From Methylobacteriaceae bacterium (GTDB lineage: Bacteria; Pseudomonadota; Alphaproteobacteria; Rhizobiales; Beijerinckiaceae): 41,675 bases of DNA. Position numbers and translations under genes: made by a program. The notes under the pieces are model-generated. The model did no database searches, was not told the DNA's origin, and saw only the letters and a list, made by a program, of their open reading frames with translations. This document shows, piece after piece, positions 16,485 to 24,007 of this stretch. Numbering within the stretch: position 1 is the first letter of the stretch; each line of letters opens with the position of its first letter. Location: contig CANEZL010000040.1 of assembly GCA_947444195.1 (NCBI GenBank), forward strand, positions 1 through 41,675, read 5' to 3'.

Positions 16485-17875
16485 TGACGATCCACCAGTC
16501 ACCGGAGGCCTTCGGCTACGAGGCCTTTCTCGCCGCCCACCAGCGCAAGGAAGTGCTGCGCTTCATCGCCTGCGGCTCGGTGGACGACGGCAAGTCGACC
16601 CTGATCGGGCGCCTCCTGCACGACACCAAGCAGATCTTCGACGACCAGATCTCGGCGCTGCAGCGGGATTCGCGCAAGCACGGCACGCAAGGGGCCGAGA
16701 TGGACCTCGCGCTGCTGGTGGACGGACTCCAGGCCGAGCGCGAGCAGGGCATCACCATCGACGTCGCCTACCGCTTCTTCTCCACCGAGAAGCGCTCCTT
16801 CATCGTGGCCGACACCCCCGGCCACGAGCAGTACACCCGCAACATGGCCACCGGCGCCTCCACCGCCGACCTCGCGGTCATCCTCGTGGATGCCCGCCAG
16901 GGCCTGACCCGGCAGACGCGCCGCCACGCGCTCCTCGTCTCGATGCTCGGCATCCGGCGGGTGGCGCTCGCCATCAACAAGATGGACCTCGTCGGCTGGT
17001 CGCAGACCCGGTTCGAGGAGATCCTCTCGGGCTTCGACGCCTTCACGAGGAACCTCGGCTTCGCCGATGTGCGCGCGATCCCGCTCTCGGCCAAGAACGG
17101 CGACAACGTCGTGCTGCCGGGCACCGCCGCCACCTGGTACACGGGCGGCACGCTGCTCGCCTATCTGGAGACCGTGGCGGTGCACGAGGAGGCGCTGGCC
17201 GCCCCCTTCCGCATGGCGGTGCAGTGGGTGAACCGGCCGGATTCGGAGTTCCGCGGCTATTCGGGCCGCATCGCGAGCGGACGGGTCCGGCCGGGCGACA
17301 GCGTCACGGTGGCGCCGAACGGACGGACCTCGACGGTGGCGCGCATCTACACGGCGGACGGCGACCTCGACGAGGCGGGGGAGGACCAGTCGGTCACCCT
17401 CGTGCTCGCCGATCAGGTCGACGCCTCCCGCGGCAACGTCATCGCGGCGAGCGACCGCCCGATGCAGGTCTCCGACCGGCTCGACGTGCGCCTGTTCTGG
17501 GCCTCCGAGAGCCCCCTGGCCCCGGGCGCGGCGCTGCTCGCCAAGATCGGCACCGTGACGACGAACGCCACCGTGACGGCGATCCGCACCCGGATCGACC
17601 CGGAGACCGGCCGACCGGGACCTGCCGAGCAGCTCGCGGCCAACGACATCGCCGACGTGACGCTCACCCTCGACCGGGCGGTGGCCTTCGACCCCTATGC
17701 CGAGAACCGCGAGACCGGGGGCCTGATCCTGATCGACCGCGAGACCACCGACACGGCGGCGCTCGGCCTCGTCCAGGCGGTGCAGGCCGGCGGCACGGGC
17801 GGGCAGGCTCCGGCGCCGCGGGCGACCGGGAAGGGCGGCTTCCTGGCCAGGCTCAAGGGCCTGTTCGGGGGCTGA
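16484..17875 (+). CDS. cysN: Sulfate adenylyltransferase subunit 1 (GTPase), no APS kinase domain
   Basis: 463 residues. The G-domain motifs are GSVDDGKST (31-39), DTPGH (110-114) and NKMD (165-168); beta-barrel domains follow. GTP hydrolysis drives the CysD reaction. The length and sequence end show CysN alone: there is no fused CysC (APS kinase) domain of the kind found in many rhizobial CysNC proteins. The tail after an Ala/Gly linker, GFLARLKGLFGG, looks like a short amphipathic helix of unknown use. Last gene of cysHDN, followed by a strong hairpin. Confidence 0.96.
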   Translation: MTIHQSPEAFGYEAFLAAHQRKEVLRFIACGSVDDGKSTLIGRLLHDTKQIFDDQISALQRDSRKHGTQGAEMDLALLVDGLQAEREQGITIDVAYRFFSTEKRSFIVADTPGHEQYTRNMATGASTADLAVILVDARQGLTRQTRRHALLVSMLGIRRVALAINKMDLVGWSQTRFEEILSGFDAFTRNLGFADVRAIPLSAKNGDNVVLPGTAATWYTGGTLLAYLETVAVHEEALAAPFRMAVQWVNRPDSEFRGYSGRIASGRVRPGDSVTVAPNGRTSTVARIYTADGDLDEAGEDQSVTLVLADQVDASRGNVIAASDRPMQVSDRLDVRLFWASESPLAPGAALLAKIGTVTTNATVTAIRTRIDPETGRPGPAEQLAANDIADVTLTLDRAVAFDPYAENRETGGLILIDRETTDTAALGLVQAVQAGGTGGQAPAPRATGKGGFLARLKGLFGG

Positions 17876-17900
17876 GCCCGTCCCGGAGGATCGACCCCGG

Positions 17901-17938
17901 CGCGGCGCCCGTCCTCGGACCGGCGCCGCGTCGCGTTT
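17901..17938. terminator. Hairpin terminator between convergent cysN and EamA gene
   Basis: Nine outer pairs CGCGGCGCC/GGCGCCGCG (17901-17909/17922-17930) continue, after one C-C mismatch, into GTCC-TC-GGAC. TCGCGTTT follows on the plus strand. It probably ends cysHDN; its closeness to the opposing gene's stop suggests two-way use. Confidence 0.65.
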
Positions 17939-18864
17939 CAGCCGGGCGCCATCGGCCGCCTCGCCCGCCGCGTCTCCTGCGCCAGCAGGTAGAGGCCGGA
18001 GCCGATCACCACCCCGGCGCCGGCGAGGGTCCAGCCGTTCGGCACGTCCCCGAAGACGAGGAGGCCGAGGCTCACCGACCAGATCAGCTGCGTGTAGATG
18101 AAGGGCGCGAGCACGCTCGCGGGCGCGCGGGCATGGGCCAGGATCAGGAGCCAGTGCCCGAAGGTGCCGAGCAGGCCGATGCCGACGAGGAGGAGCCAGA
18201 CCTGGGCCGAGGCCGGGCTCGTCCAGAGCCAGGGCATCGCCGGCGCCATCACGGCGAGCCCGGCGAGCCCGGAGAAGAACATCGTCGTCGCCGTCGAATC
18301 GTAGGCCGCGAGCTTGCGGGTGATGATCACATAGAAGGCGTAGCAGACCATGTTGCCGAGGCTGAACAGCACCGCCGGGTGCACGTCGCCGAGGCCGGGC
18401 CGCACGATCACCAGGACGCCGAGGAAGCCGACCGCGATGGCCGCGAGCCGGTCCCGCGAGGACCGCTCCCCGAGGAGCGGGCCGGCGAGCAGGGCCACGG
18501 CGAGGGGCGCGGCGAACTGGATCGAGACCGTCTCGGCCAGTTGCAGGTAGCGTAGCGCCAGGAAATTGAGGGCGGTGGTGCCGAAGAGCAGGAGCGAGCG
18601 CAGCACCTGCAGGCCGAGGCGGCGGCTCCGCGCCACTTCCGGGCGGCGCACCGGGTTCAGCACGAGGGTGATCAGCGCCACGTTGACCGCGTAGCGCATG
18701 AAGGTGGTGATCAGGGGGTCGACCCCGAGCCCGGCCAGGGTCTTGCCGCAGGCGTCGAGGCTCGCGAAGGAGGCCACCGCCCCACACATCAGGGCGATGC
18801 CGGCGAGCCGCCGTCGCTGGGCCGCGCGGGGATCGGGCCCCGCCGCGCCGTCTGCCTGGGTCAC
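17938..18864 (-). CDS. EamA-family (drug/metabolite superfamily) transporter
   Basis: About 308 residues with ten hydrophobic segments arranged as two EamA repeats (IALMCGAVASFASLDACGKT starts the first; LFSLGNMVCYAFYVIITRKL starts the second). Inner-membrane exporter of amino acids or other metabolites; the substrate cannot be read from sequence. I chose the GTG at 18864 because GAGGG lies about 10 bases before it; a TTG at 18873 is possible but abuts the same GAGGG. It is convergent with cysN, and its nearness to cys genes does not prove a sulfur role. Confidence 0.88.
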   Translation of the reverse strand: MTQADGAAGPDPRAAQRRRLAGIALMCGAVASFASLDACGKTLAGLGVDPLITTFMRYAVNVALITLVLNPVRRPEVARSRRLGLQVLRSLLLFGTTALNFLALRYLQLAETVSIQFAAPLAVALLAGPLLGERSSRDRLAAIAVGFLGVLVIVRPGLGDVHPAVLFSLGNMVCYAFYVIITRKLAAYDSTATTMFFSGLAGLAVMAPAMPWLWTSPASAQVWLLLVGIGLLGTFGHWLLILAHARAPASVLAPFIYTQLIWSVSLGLLVFGDVPNGWTLAGAGVVIGSGLYLLAQETRRARRPMAPG

Positions 18865-18972
18865 GTCGCGCAATCCCTCGCCGGCCGGATCGCCCGCGCG
18901 AGGGGGCTACCCCATGACGGAGGCGGGCGCGAGGCCCGTGCCACGCGCGGGCGGCATGCCCGCCCGGGGGCC

Positions 18973-19257
18973 TCAGCGCTTGGCGACGGCCTTCTGCACC
19001 TTGGCCTTGTCGCCGCTGTGGCTGGCGATGAGCGCGCCGAGATGCTGCTGGTCGAGGCCCCGCTGCGGGGCGGCGACCGGGGCCTCCGCCGGGCGCGGGG
19101 CGATCGAGCCGGTGGTGGCGGGATCGGGAAGGGGCGTCGCCCGGGCGACGACGGAGGGAGCAGGCTCCCGCTGCACGCGCAGGGCCCAGTGGGCCGCGGT
19201 GGAGAGGGCGGCGATCGCCAGGATCGCCTTGATGCCGCCGGTGAGGAGGCGTCGCAT
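18973..19257 (-). CDS. Small hypothetical membrane-anchored protein
   Basis: 94 residues: MRRLLTGGIKAILAIAALST forms an N-terminal anchor or signal, then a proline-rich extracytoplasmic stretch with PDPATTGSIAPRPAEAPVAA and a charged end (SGDKAKVQKAVAKR). TGSI-type linkers are common in rhizobial envelope proteins. No family recognised. No clear Shine-Dalgarno; a strong hairpin (19262-19310) ends five bases before the ATG, which could limit translation. It lies 108 bases upstream of, and in the same direction as, the EamA gene. Confidence 0.55.
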   Translation of the reverse strand: MRRLLTGGIKAILAIAALSTAAHWALRVQREPAPSVVARATPLPDPATTGSIAPRPAEAPVAAPQRGLDQQHLGALIASHSGDKAKVQKAVAKR

Positions 19258-19666
19258 GGTGGTCAGGCCCGAGGGAACGCGGTGGCACGCGGCCGGTTCC
19301 CCGGCCTGACATCATCCTCCGCCAAGAGCGTGAACGAAGGGGAAACCCCGGGCGCGGCGCCCGTCCCGGAACGGGGCAGCGGAGGCGGAAACAGGTGGGC
19401 CATGCGCCGGATCCGCGGTTCCTGTTCCCCGCGCCCCCGACACTCCTGCAGCGGCCCGGCCCACTGGGTCTCACAGGAACGGCCCAGAGAACTGGTCCGG
19501 GCCGCCCCGTCACTGCCGACCCCGCGACCACCGCAGGCCCGAGCGGGCTCGCGAAACCTTCAGGCGCATCGGCCACGGGGACAGCCGATGTAGGGGGCAG
19601 GGCGCGAGGCGGCAACCGCGTACCGATGGGGACCGTCGCCGCAGGCCGCGCCCGGCGCCGCGGCGC
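19258..19666. other. Gene-free stretch upstream of the 94-residue protein
   Basis: About 410 bases with no supported gene. It contains a nested hairpin, GTCAGGCC/GGCCTGAC (19262-19269/19303-19310) enclosing GGGAAC/GTTCCC, and near 19620 a GTACCGATG like the half-sites of the MocR operator at 21077. Nothing else stands out. Confidence 0.5.
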
Positions 19667-21061
19667 TCACCCCGCCATCGCCCGCTCCAGCACGGCGAAG
19701 ACCCGCGGATCGACGCATTGGGCGGCGTTGAAGCGCAGGTAGCCGGCAGCATTCTGGCTCAGGCTGAACACGTTGCCGGGGGCGAGCACCACCCGCTCCG
19801 CCAGCGCCCGGCGGGAGACCGCGGCGGCGTCGAGCCCGTCGGGCAGGCGCGCCCACAGGAACATGCCGGCGGCCGGCAGGTGCGGCACCGCGAGGCCCGC
19901 CGCCTGGAGCCGGGCGGCGGTGCGCCCCCGCGCCTCGGCGAGGCGGGCGCGCACCGCCTCCATGTGGTGGCGGACGCTGCCGTCGCTCAGGGCCTCCAGC
20001 ACCACGGCGGCGGCGAGATGCGGGTTGCCGAGGCTGACGGCGACCTTCAGGTCCACCAGCCGCTCGGCCCAGTCCGGCCGCAGCGCGACGAAGCCGATGC
20101 GCGCGGCCGGCGACAGGGATTTCGAGAAGCCGCCGATCTGGATCACCCGCTCCAGCCCGTCGAACCCGGCGAGGCGCGGGCCGGGCTCCAGCTCGAAATC
20201 GGCGTAGATGTCGTCCTCGACGATGAGCGTGCCGTGCTGCTCGGCGAGGCGCAGGACCCGGTGGGCGACGGCCGGGCCGAGGGAGCCGCCGGTCGGGTTG
20301 TGCAGGCAGGAATTCGTCAGGTAGAGGCGCGGCCGGTGCTCCGCGAGCGCCCGTTCCAGGGCGGCGAGGTCCGGCCCCAGCGCCCCGAAGGGCACGCCCA
20401 CCACCTTCACCCGCTGCGCCCGCAGGAGGGCGTGGAAGTTGAAGTAGCAGGGATCGTCCACGAGCACGGTGTCGCCCGGCCCGGTGAGGAAGCGGCAGAC
20501 GAGGTCGAGGGCCTGCGTCGCCGATTCGGTCAGCACGATCTGGTCGGGATGGGCCGCGATGCCGCGCTCGCCGAGGCGCCGGGCGAGATGGGCGCGCAGG
20601 GCGGTGAGGCCGTAGGGCCGGTCGTAGCTCGCGAGCATCGGTCCGCCGGCCCGGGCGACCCGGCGCAGGGCCCGGCCGAGGGCGGCCTCCGGCATCCAGT
20701 CCGGCGGCAGCCAGCCGCAGCCCGGGCGCAGGCCGTCGGGGAAGGGTTCGAGCGTCTGCCGGCTGATCCAGAGGGGGTCGACCGCCCGGTCGAGCTGCGG
20801 GCCGGCCGAGGCGAGGCAGAAGGGCGCCGGGCGGCCGGCCACGTAGAAGCCGGAGCCCGGCCGCGAGAGGATGGCGCCCTGCGCCGCGAGCCGGTCGTAG
20901 GCCTCCACCACCGTCGATTTCGAGACCCCCTGCGCCGTCGCGAAGGCGCGCACCGAGGGCAGGCGCGCGCCCGGCGCGAGCAGCCGCCCGGCGATGCGGG
21001 CCTCGATCGCGGCCATCACCGCCGCCACGCGGGTGCCGCCGGGGGCGGGCGCGTCCGCCAT
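19667..21061 (-). CDS. MocR-type (GntR HTH plus aminotransferase) PLP-dependent regulator
   Basis: 464 residues. A winged helix (about 12-75: PGARLPSVRAFATAQGVSKS, then GSGFYV) is joined by a linker to a fold-type I aminotransferase domain. The PLP-binding lysine is probably Lys314 in GGFSKSLSPAARIGF, with NPTGG and VEDDIYADFE also present. MocR proteins (PdxR, GabR, TauR) use PLP plus an amine to control a neighbouring gene. The divergent neighbour here is an EamA exporter, and two direct repeats lie in between, so exporter control is likely. The frame is open upstream; the ATG at 21061 is chosen because it begins the HTH domain and keeps the operator non-coding. Confidence 0.92.
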   Translation of the reverse strand: MADAPAPGGTRVAAVMAAIEARIAGRLLAPGARLPSVRAFATAQGVSKSTVVEAYDRLAAQGAILSRPGSGFYVAGRPAPFCLASAGPQLDRAVDPLWISRQTLEPFPDGLRPGCGWLPPDWMPEAALGRALRRVARAGGPMLASYDRPYGLTALRAHLARRLGERGIAAHPDQIVLTESATQALDLVCRFLTGPGDTVLVDDPCYFNFHALLRAQRVKVVGVPFGALGPDLAALERALAEHRPRLYLTNSCLHNPTGGSLGPAVAHRVLRLAEQHGTLIVEDDIYADFELEPGPRLAGFDGLERVIQIGGFSKSLSPAARIGFVALRPDWAERLVDLKVAVSLGNPHLAAAVVLEALSDGSVRHHMEAVRARLAEARGRTAARLQAAGLAVPHLPAAGMFLWARLPDGLDAAAVSRRALAERVVLAPGNVFSLSQNAAGYLRFNAAQCVDPRVFAVLERAMAG

Positions 21062-21076
21062 GTTCTCGCTCCTCTC

Positions 21077-21124
21077 ACCGTACCGATGTCTGTCCCGGAC
21101 AGTTCCGGCAAACCGTACCGGATG
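21077..21124. promoter_or_regulatory. Candidate MocR operator: two direct repeats
   Basis: ACCGTACCGATG (21077-21088) recurs as ACCGTACCGGATG (21112-21124), 35 bases start to start. Between them is the palindrome CTGTCC-C-GGACAG (21090-21102). Direct repeats at such spacing are typical of MocR-family operators. The site lies in the divergent promoter region of the regulator and the exporter. Confidence 0.6.
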
Positions 21125-21192
21125 CGTCCCTGTTCCGGAAGGGTGCGCGCGGCCCATCAAGGGCGCCGGAGCAGAGAGTACGGAGGACGACG

Positions 21193-21303
21193 ATGCCCCC
21201 TCACCACGGAAGCCGGGACCGGAGGCGCAGGCTGCTCGCCGACCTCGCCGTGGCCGCGGCCGGGCTCGCCCTGGCGCTGCCGCTGATCCTGCCGTTCGGC
21301 TGA
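21193..21303 (+). CDS. 36-codon membrane peptide leading the EamA gene
   Basis: Reads MPPHHGSRDRRRRLLADLAV then a hydrophobic run ending LALALPLILPFG and TGA. A basic head followed by one transmembrane segment is a plausible small protein. GGAGGA lies about 6 bases before the ATG, far better than anything before the next gene. It is in the same frame as the EamA gene and separated from its GTG by only the TGA and two codons. It may act as a translational coupler or be a small transporter partner. Function unknown. Confidence 0.55.
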   Translation: MPPHHGSRDRRRRLLADLAVAAAGLALALPLILPFG

Positions 21304-21309
21304 CGCGCC

Positions 21310-22194
21310 GTGCGCAGCCTCGCCCTCGTCGCCGCCCCGCCCCTGCGGGCGCGGCCCTGGCTCGACGGGATCGTCGGGATGACGATCTTCAGCGGCTCCC
21401 TCGTCGCCACGCGCTTGGCGCTCGCCGGTTTCGAGCCCCTCGCCCTCACGCTGCTGCGGGCGGCGCTCGCCGGCCTCGCGGCGGGGGGCGCCCTCGCGCT
21501 CCTGCGCCAGCCCCTGCCGCGGCGGGCCGATCTCGGCGCCCTCGCCGTGGTGTCGCTCGGGGTCGTCCTCGGCTTCCCCCTGCTCACCGCCCTGGCGCTC
21601 GGGCATGTGGGAGCGGGCCATGCCAGCGTCTGGGTCGGCCTGCTGCCGCTCTCCACCGCCCTGTTCGGGGCCCTGCGCGCGGGGGAGCGGCCCTCGCGCG
21701 GTTTCTGGATCCTGGCCGCCCTCGGCAGCGCGGTCACCGCGGGCTTCGCCGCGCGCGGCAGCGGGCCCGGCTCGGCCCTCGGCGACGGGCTGATGCTCGC
21801 CGCGGTCCTCGTCTGCGGGCTGGCCTATGCGGAGGGCGGGCGCCTCGCCCGGCATATCGGCGGCTGGCAGGTGATCGCCTGGGCGACGGTGCTCGCCCTG
21901 CCGCTCACCCTGCCGGCTTCGCTCCTCCTCGGGCCGCCGGCAGTGCCCCCGCCTCTGCCGGCGCTCGCCGGGCTCGGCTACGTCGCCCTGTTCAGCATGC
22001 TCATCGGGTTCGTGTTCTGGTACCGGGCGCTGGCGCAGGGGGGCATCGCGGTGATCGGCCAGCTCCAATTGCTCCAGCCCTTCCTCGGGCTCGGCCTCGC
22101 CGCCCTGGTGCTCGGGGAGGCGATCGAGCCGGCGATGCCGCTGGCCGCCGCCCTGGTCGCGGCCTGCGTGGCCGGGGCGCGCCGCCTCGCCTGA
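21310..22194 (+). CDS. EamA-family (DMT superfamily) transporter, MocR-associated
   Basis: 294 residues with about ten transmembrane segments and two EamA repeats (LDGIVGMTIFSGSLVATRLA; LGDGLMLAAVLVCGLAYAEG; VFWYRALAQGGIAVIGQLQL). Probable amino-acid or amine exporter under control of the divergent MocR gene. The GTG start has no Shine-Dalgarno, and the 36-codon frame ends nine bases before it, so coupled translation is likely. It is followed by a perfect 24-bp palindrome. Confidence 0.88.
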   Translation: MRSLALVAAPPLRARPWLDGIVGMTIFSGSLVATRLALAGFEPLALTLLRAALAGLAAGGALALLRQPLPRRADLGALAVVSLGVVLGFPLLTALALGHVGAGHASVWVGLLPLSTALFGALRAGERPSRGFWILAALGSAVTAGFAARGSGPGSALGDGLMLAAVLVCGLAYAEGGRLARHIGGWQVIAWATVLALPLTLPASLLLGPPAVPPPLPALAGLGYVALFSMLIGFVFWYRALAQGGIAVIGQLQLLQPFLGLGLAALVLGEAIEPAMPLAAALVAACVAGARRLA

Positions 22195-22210
22195 GCGCGC
22201 AATGGTTTGG

Positions 22211-22234
22211 CGCGAGATCTGATCAGATCTCGCG
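22211..22234. repeat. Perfect 24-bp palindrome after the EamA gene
   Basis: The left half is CGCGAGATCTGA and the right half is its exact reverse complement with no spacer, 16 bases past the EamA stop. No T-run follows on the plus strand. It contains a central TGATCA and two AGATCT. It could be a REP-type element, an RNA 3' hairpin or a protein site. Confidence 0.75.
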
Positions 22235-22285
22235 TCGCCCATGTCTGATTCCGCACAGCCCCGCCCCGGTATGGGATGGCAAGCC

Positions 22286-22364
22286 TGCAACGGAGCGGTG
22301 CAACGGCACCGCAGCCGACACAAAGCCGCCGCATCGGATATTGATGATGCCTTGGCTTTGTCGG
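22286..22364 (+). promoter_or_regulatory. Structured region upstream of the caspase-like gene
   Basis: It contains the repeat TGCAACGG twice (22286-22293, 22299-22306), the perfect hairpin GCGGTGC-AACG-GCACCGC (22295-22312), and arms CCGACACAAAGCC/GGCTTTGTCGG (22315-22327/22354-22364) around a less GC-rich loop. It lies 65 bases before the start at 22430. Promoter, leader RNA or old repeat are all possible. Confidence 0.4.
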
Positions 22365-22429
22365 AAAACCGCAGGGTATCCGCGGCACGGCCAAAGGCCG
22401 GCCGCCCGTGACCGGGGGTTGATCGGGGC

Positions 22430-23977
22430 ATGAGAGAGGTTCTGTTTCGCCTGCGCGCGCGGCTCGCGCGCTTGGCCCGCGCCTCCGCCGCGGGTGCCGC
22501 CCTCTTCGTCGCGGTGGTGCCGGCCGCCGATGCGGCGGCCGAGCGCCGCGTGGCCCTGGTGATCGGCAACGGCGCCTATCAGAGCGTTCCGACGCTGGAC
22601 AATCCGCTCGTGGACGCGAAGGCGGTGGCCGCGGCCCTCAAGCGGATCGGCTTCGAGGTGGTGGAGGGCTACGACCTCAAGCTCGACGCCATGCGCAGCA
22701 CGGTCGGCGCGTACGCGGCCAAGCTCGACGGCGCCAAGGTGGCCTTCGTCTACTATGCGGGCCACGGCGTCGCGGTGGCCGGCGAGAATTACCTCCTGCC
22801 CACCGACACGGTGCTGAAGAGCGAATCCGACCTCGATTTCCGCACCATGAACATCAACCTCGTGCTCCGGCAGATGCAGCGCGAGGACCGGGTCAACGTC
22901 GTCGTCCTCGACGCCTGCCGCGACAACCCCTTCGCCAAGGAACTCGCCCGCTCCATGAAGACGCGCTCGGCCGCGGTGGGCGCGGGCCTGTCGGAGATAC
23001 GGTTGAACTCGGCGGCGGGCACGATGATCGCGTTCGCCACCGATCCCGACAAGACCGCCCTCGACGGCGTCTCGGGGCAGAACAGCCCCTTCACCGCCGC
23101 GCTCCTCAAGCACATGGAGACGCCCGGCGTCTCGATCAGCACGGTGATGGACCGGGTGCGCGAGGACGTCTGGCGCTCCACCAGCGAGAAGCAGCGCCCC
23201 TGGGTCAACACCTCGATCATCGGCGAGTTCTACCTCAACCCGGTGGCTCCCACCGTGAAGGTCGCGGCGGTGGACGCGCCCGGCCTCGCCGGGCCGGCGG
23301 TGCCCGGCGCCCTGCCGAACCCGCAGACCCTGGAGATGAAGCTCTGGGAGGCCGCCGATCGCTCGGGGACGACCGAGGACTACAAGGCCTATCTCGAAGC
23401 CCATCCGAACGGCTACTTCGCGCAGATCGCCCGCAACCGCATCGCCCGCGCCGCGGCGGCGCCGGCCGCCGCGCCGGGCGCGCCGACCCGCGCCCCGGTG
23501 GACGAGGCCGCGCTGAAGGCCGAGGCGGGCAGCACGGCGACCGAGGAGGCCCTGAAGCTCTCGCAGAAGGACCGGGTGGAGGCGCAGCAGCGCCTGCGCG
23601 CCCTCGGCTTCGATCCGGGCGGCACCACGGGCAAGTTCGGGCCGGGCACCCGCCGCGCCCTCACCAACTGGCAGAAGACCCGCGGCATCCCGGAATCGGG
23701 CTTCCTGACCAGAACCCAGCAGGCCGCCCTGTGGGAGCAGAGCGAGGCGGATTTCCGCAAGCTCGCCGCCGCCCGCCCGGCCCCGCAGCCCGTCCGCACC
23801 GTGGCGCCCCGCCCGCGGCCGGCGCCCGCCCGCGAGGAGGCCCAGGCCCAGGCCCGGCCGGCCCCGCAGCAGGCCCAGCCGCAGCAGCAGCCCCAGCGCG
23901 GGGGCGGCGCCTCCCTCGGCGAGGTCGGCAACTTCCTCGGCGGGGTCGGCAACCTCGTGGGCGCGATCCGGCGCTGA
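22430..23977 (+). CDS. Secreted caspase-like (peptidase C14) protein with peptidoglycan-binding domain
   Basis: 515 residues. A signal peptide (about 1-37, ending VVPAADAAA) precedes a p20-like caspase domain (about 38-250): VALVIGNGAYQSVPTLDNPL, then the catalytic His112 in FVYYAGHG and Cys163 in VVVLDACRDNPF. A linker leads to a PG_binding_1 domain (about 380-435: QQRLRALGFDPGG ... FGPGTRRALTNWQKTRGIPE). The tail is Ala/Pro/Gln-rich and ends GEVGNFLGGVGNLVGAIRR. Both catalytic residues are present, so it may be active on basic-residue sites as other bacterial C14 proteins are. Periplasmic, wall-binding; the target is unknown. Confidence 0.92.
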   Translation: MREVLFRLRARLARLARASAAGAALFVAVVPAADAAAERRVALVIGNGAYQSVPTLDNPLVDAKAVAAALKRIGFEVVEGYDLKLDAMRSTVGAYAAKLDGAKVAFVYYAGHGVAVAGENYLLPTDTVLKSESDLDFRTMNINLVLRQMQREDRVNVVVLDACRDNPFAKELARSMKTRSAAVGAGLSEIRLNSAAGTMIAFATDPDKTALDGVSGQNSPFTAALLKHMETPGVSISTVMDRVREDVWRSTSEKQRPWVNTSIIGEFYLNPVAPTVKVAAVDAPGLAGPAVPGALPNPQTLEMKLWEAADRSGTTEDYKAYLEAHPNGYFAQIARNRIARAAAAPAAAPGAPTRAPVDEAALKAEAGSTATEEALKLSQKDRVEAQQRLRALGFDPGGTTGKFGPGTRRALTNWQKTRGIPESGFLTRTQQAALWEQSEADFRKLAAARPAPQPVRTVAPRPRPAPAREEAQAQARPAPQQAQPQQQPQRGGGASLGEVGNFLGGVGNLVGAIRR

Positions 23978-23986
23978 TCCCTCCCG

Positions 23987-24007
23987 GGGCCGGGCTCGAC
24001 CCGGCCC
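23987..24007. terminator. Hairpin between convergent genes
   Basis: A perfect 8-bp stem GGGCCGGG/CCCGGCCC with loop CTCGA fills the 30-base gap between the caspase-like gene and the opposing gene. There is no T-run, so terminator function is only probable. Confidence 0.5.

Noticed and set aside
21193..22194. Selenocysteine or readthrough at the TGA joining the small frame to the EamA gene
   Set aside because: No selenoprotein family fits, no specific downstream recoding hairpin is evident, and a GTG restart gives a complete transporter.
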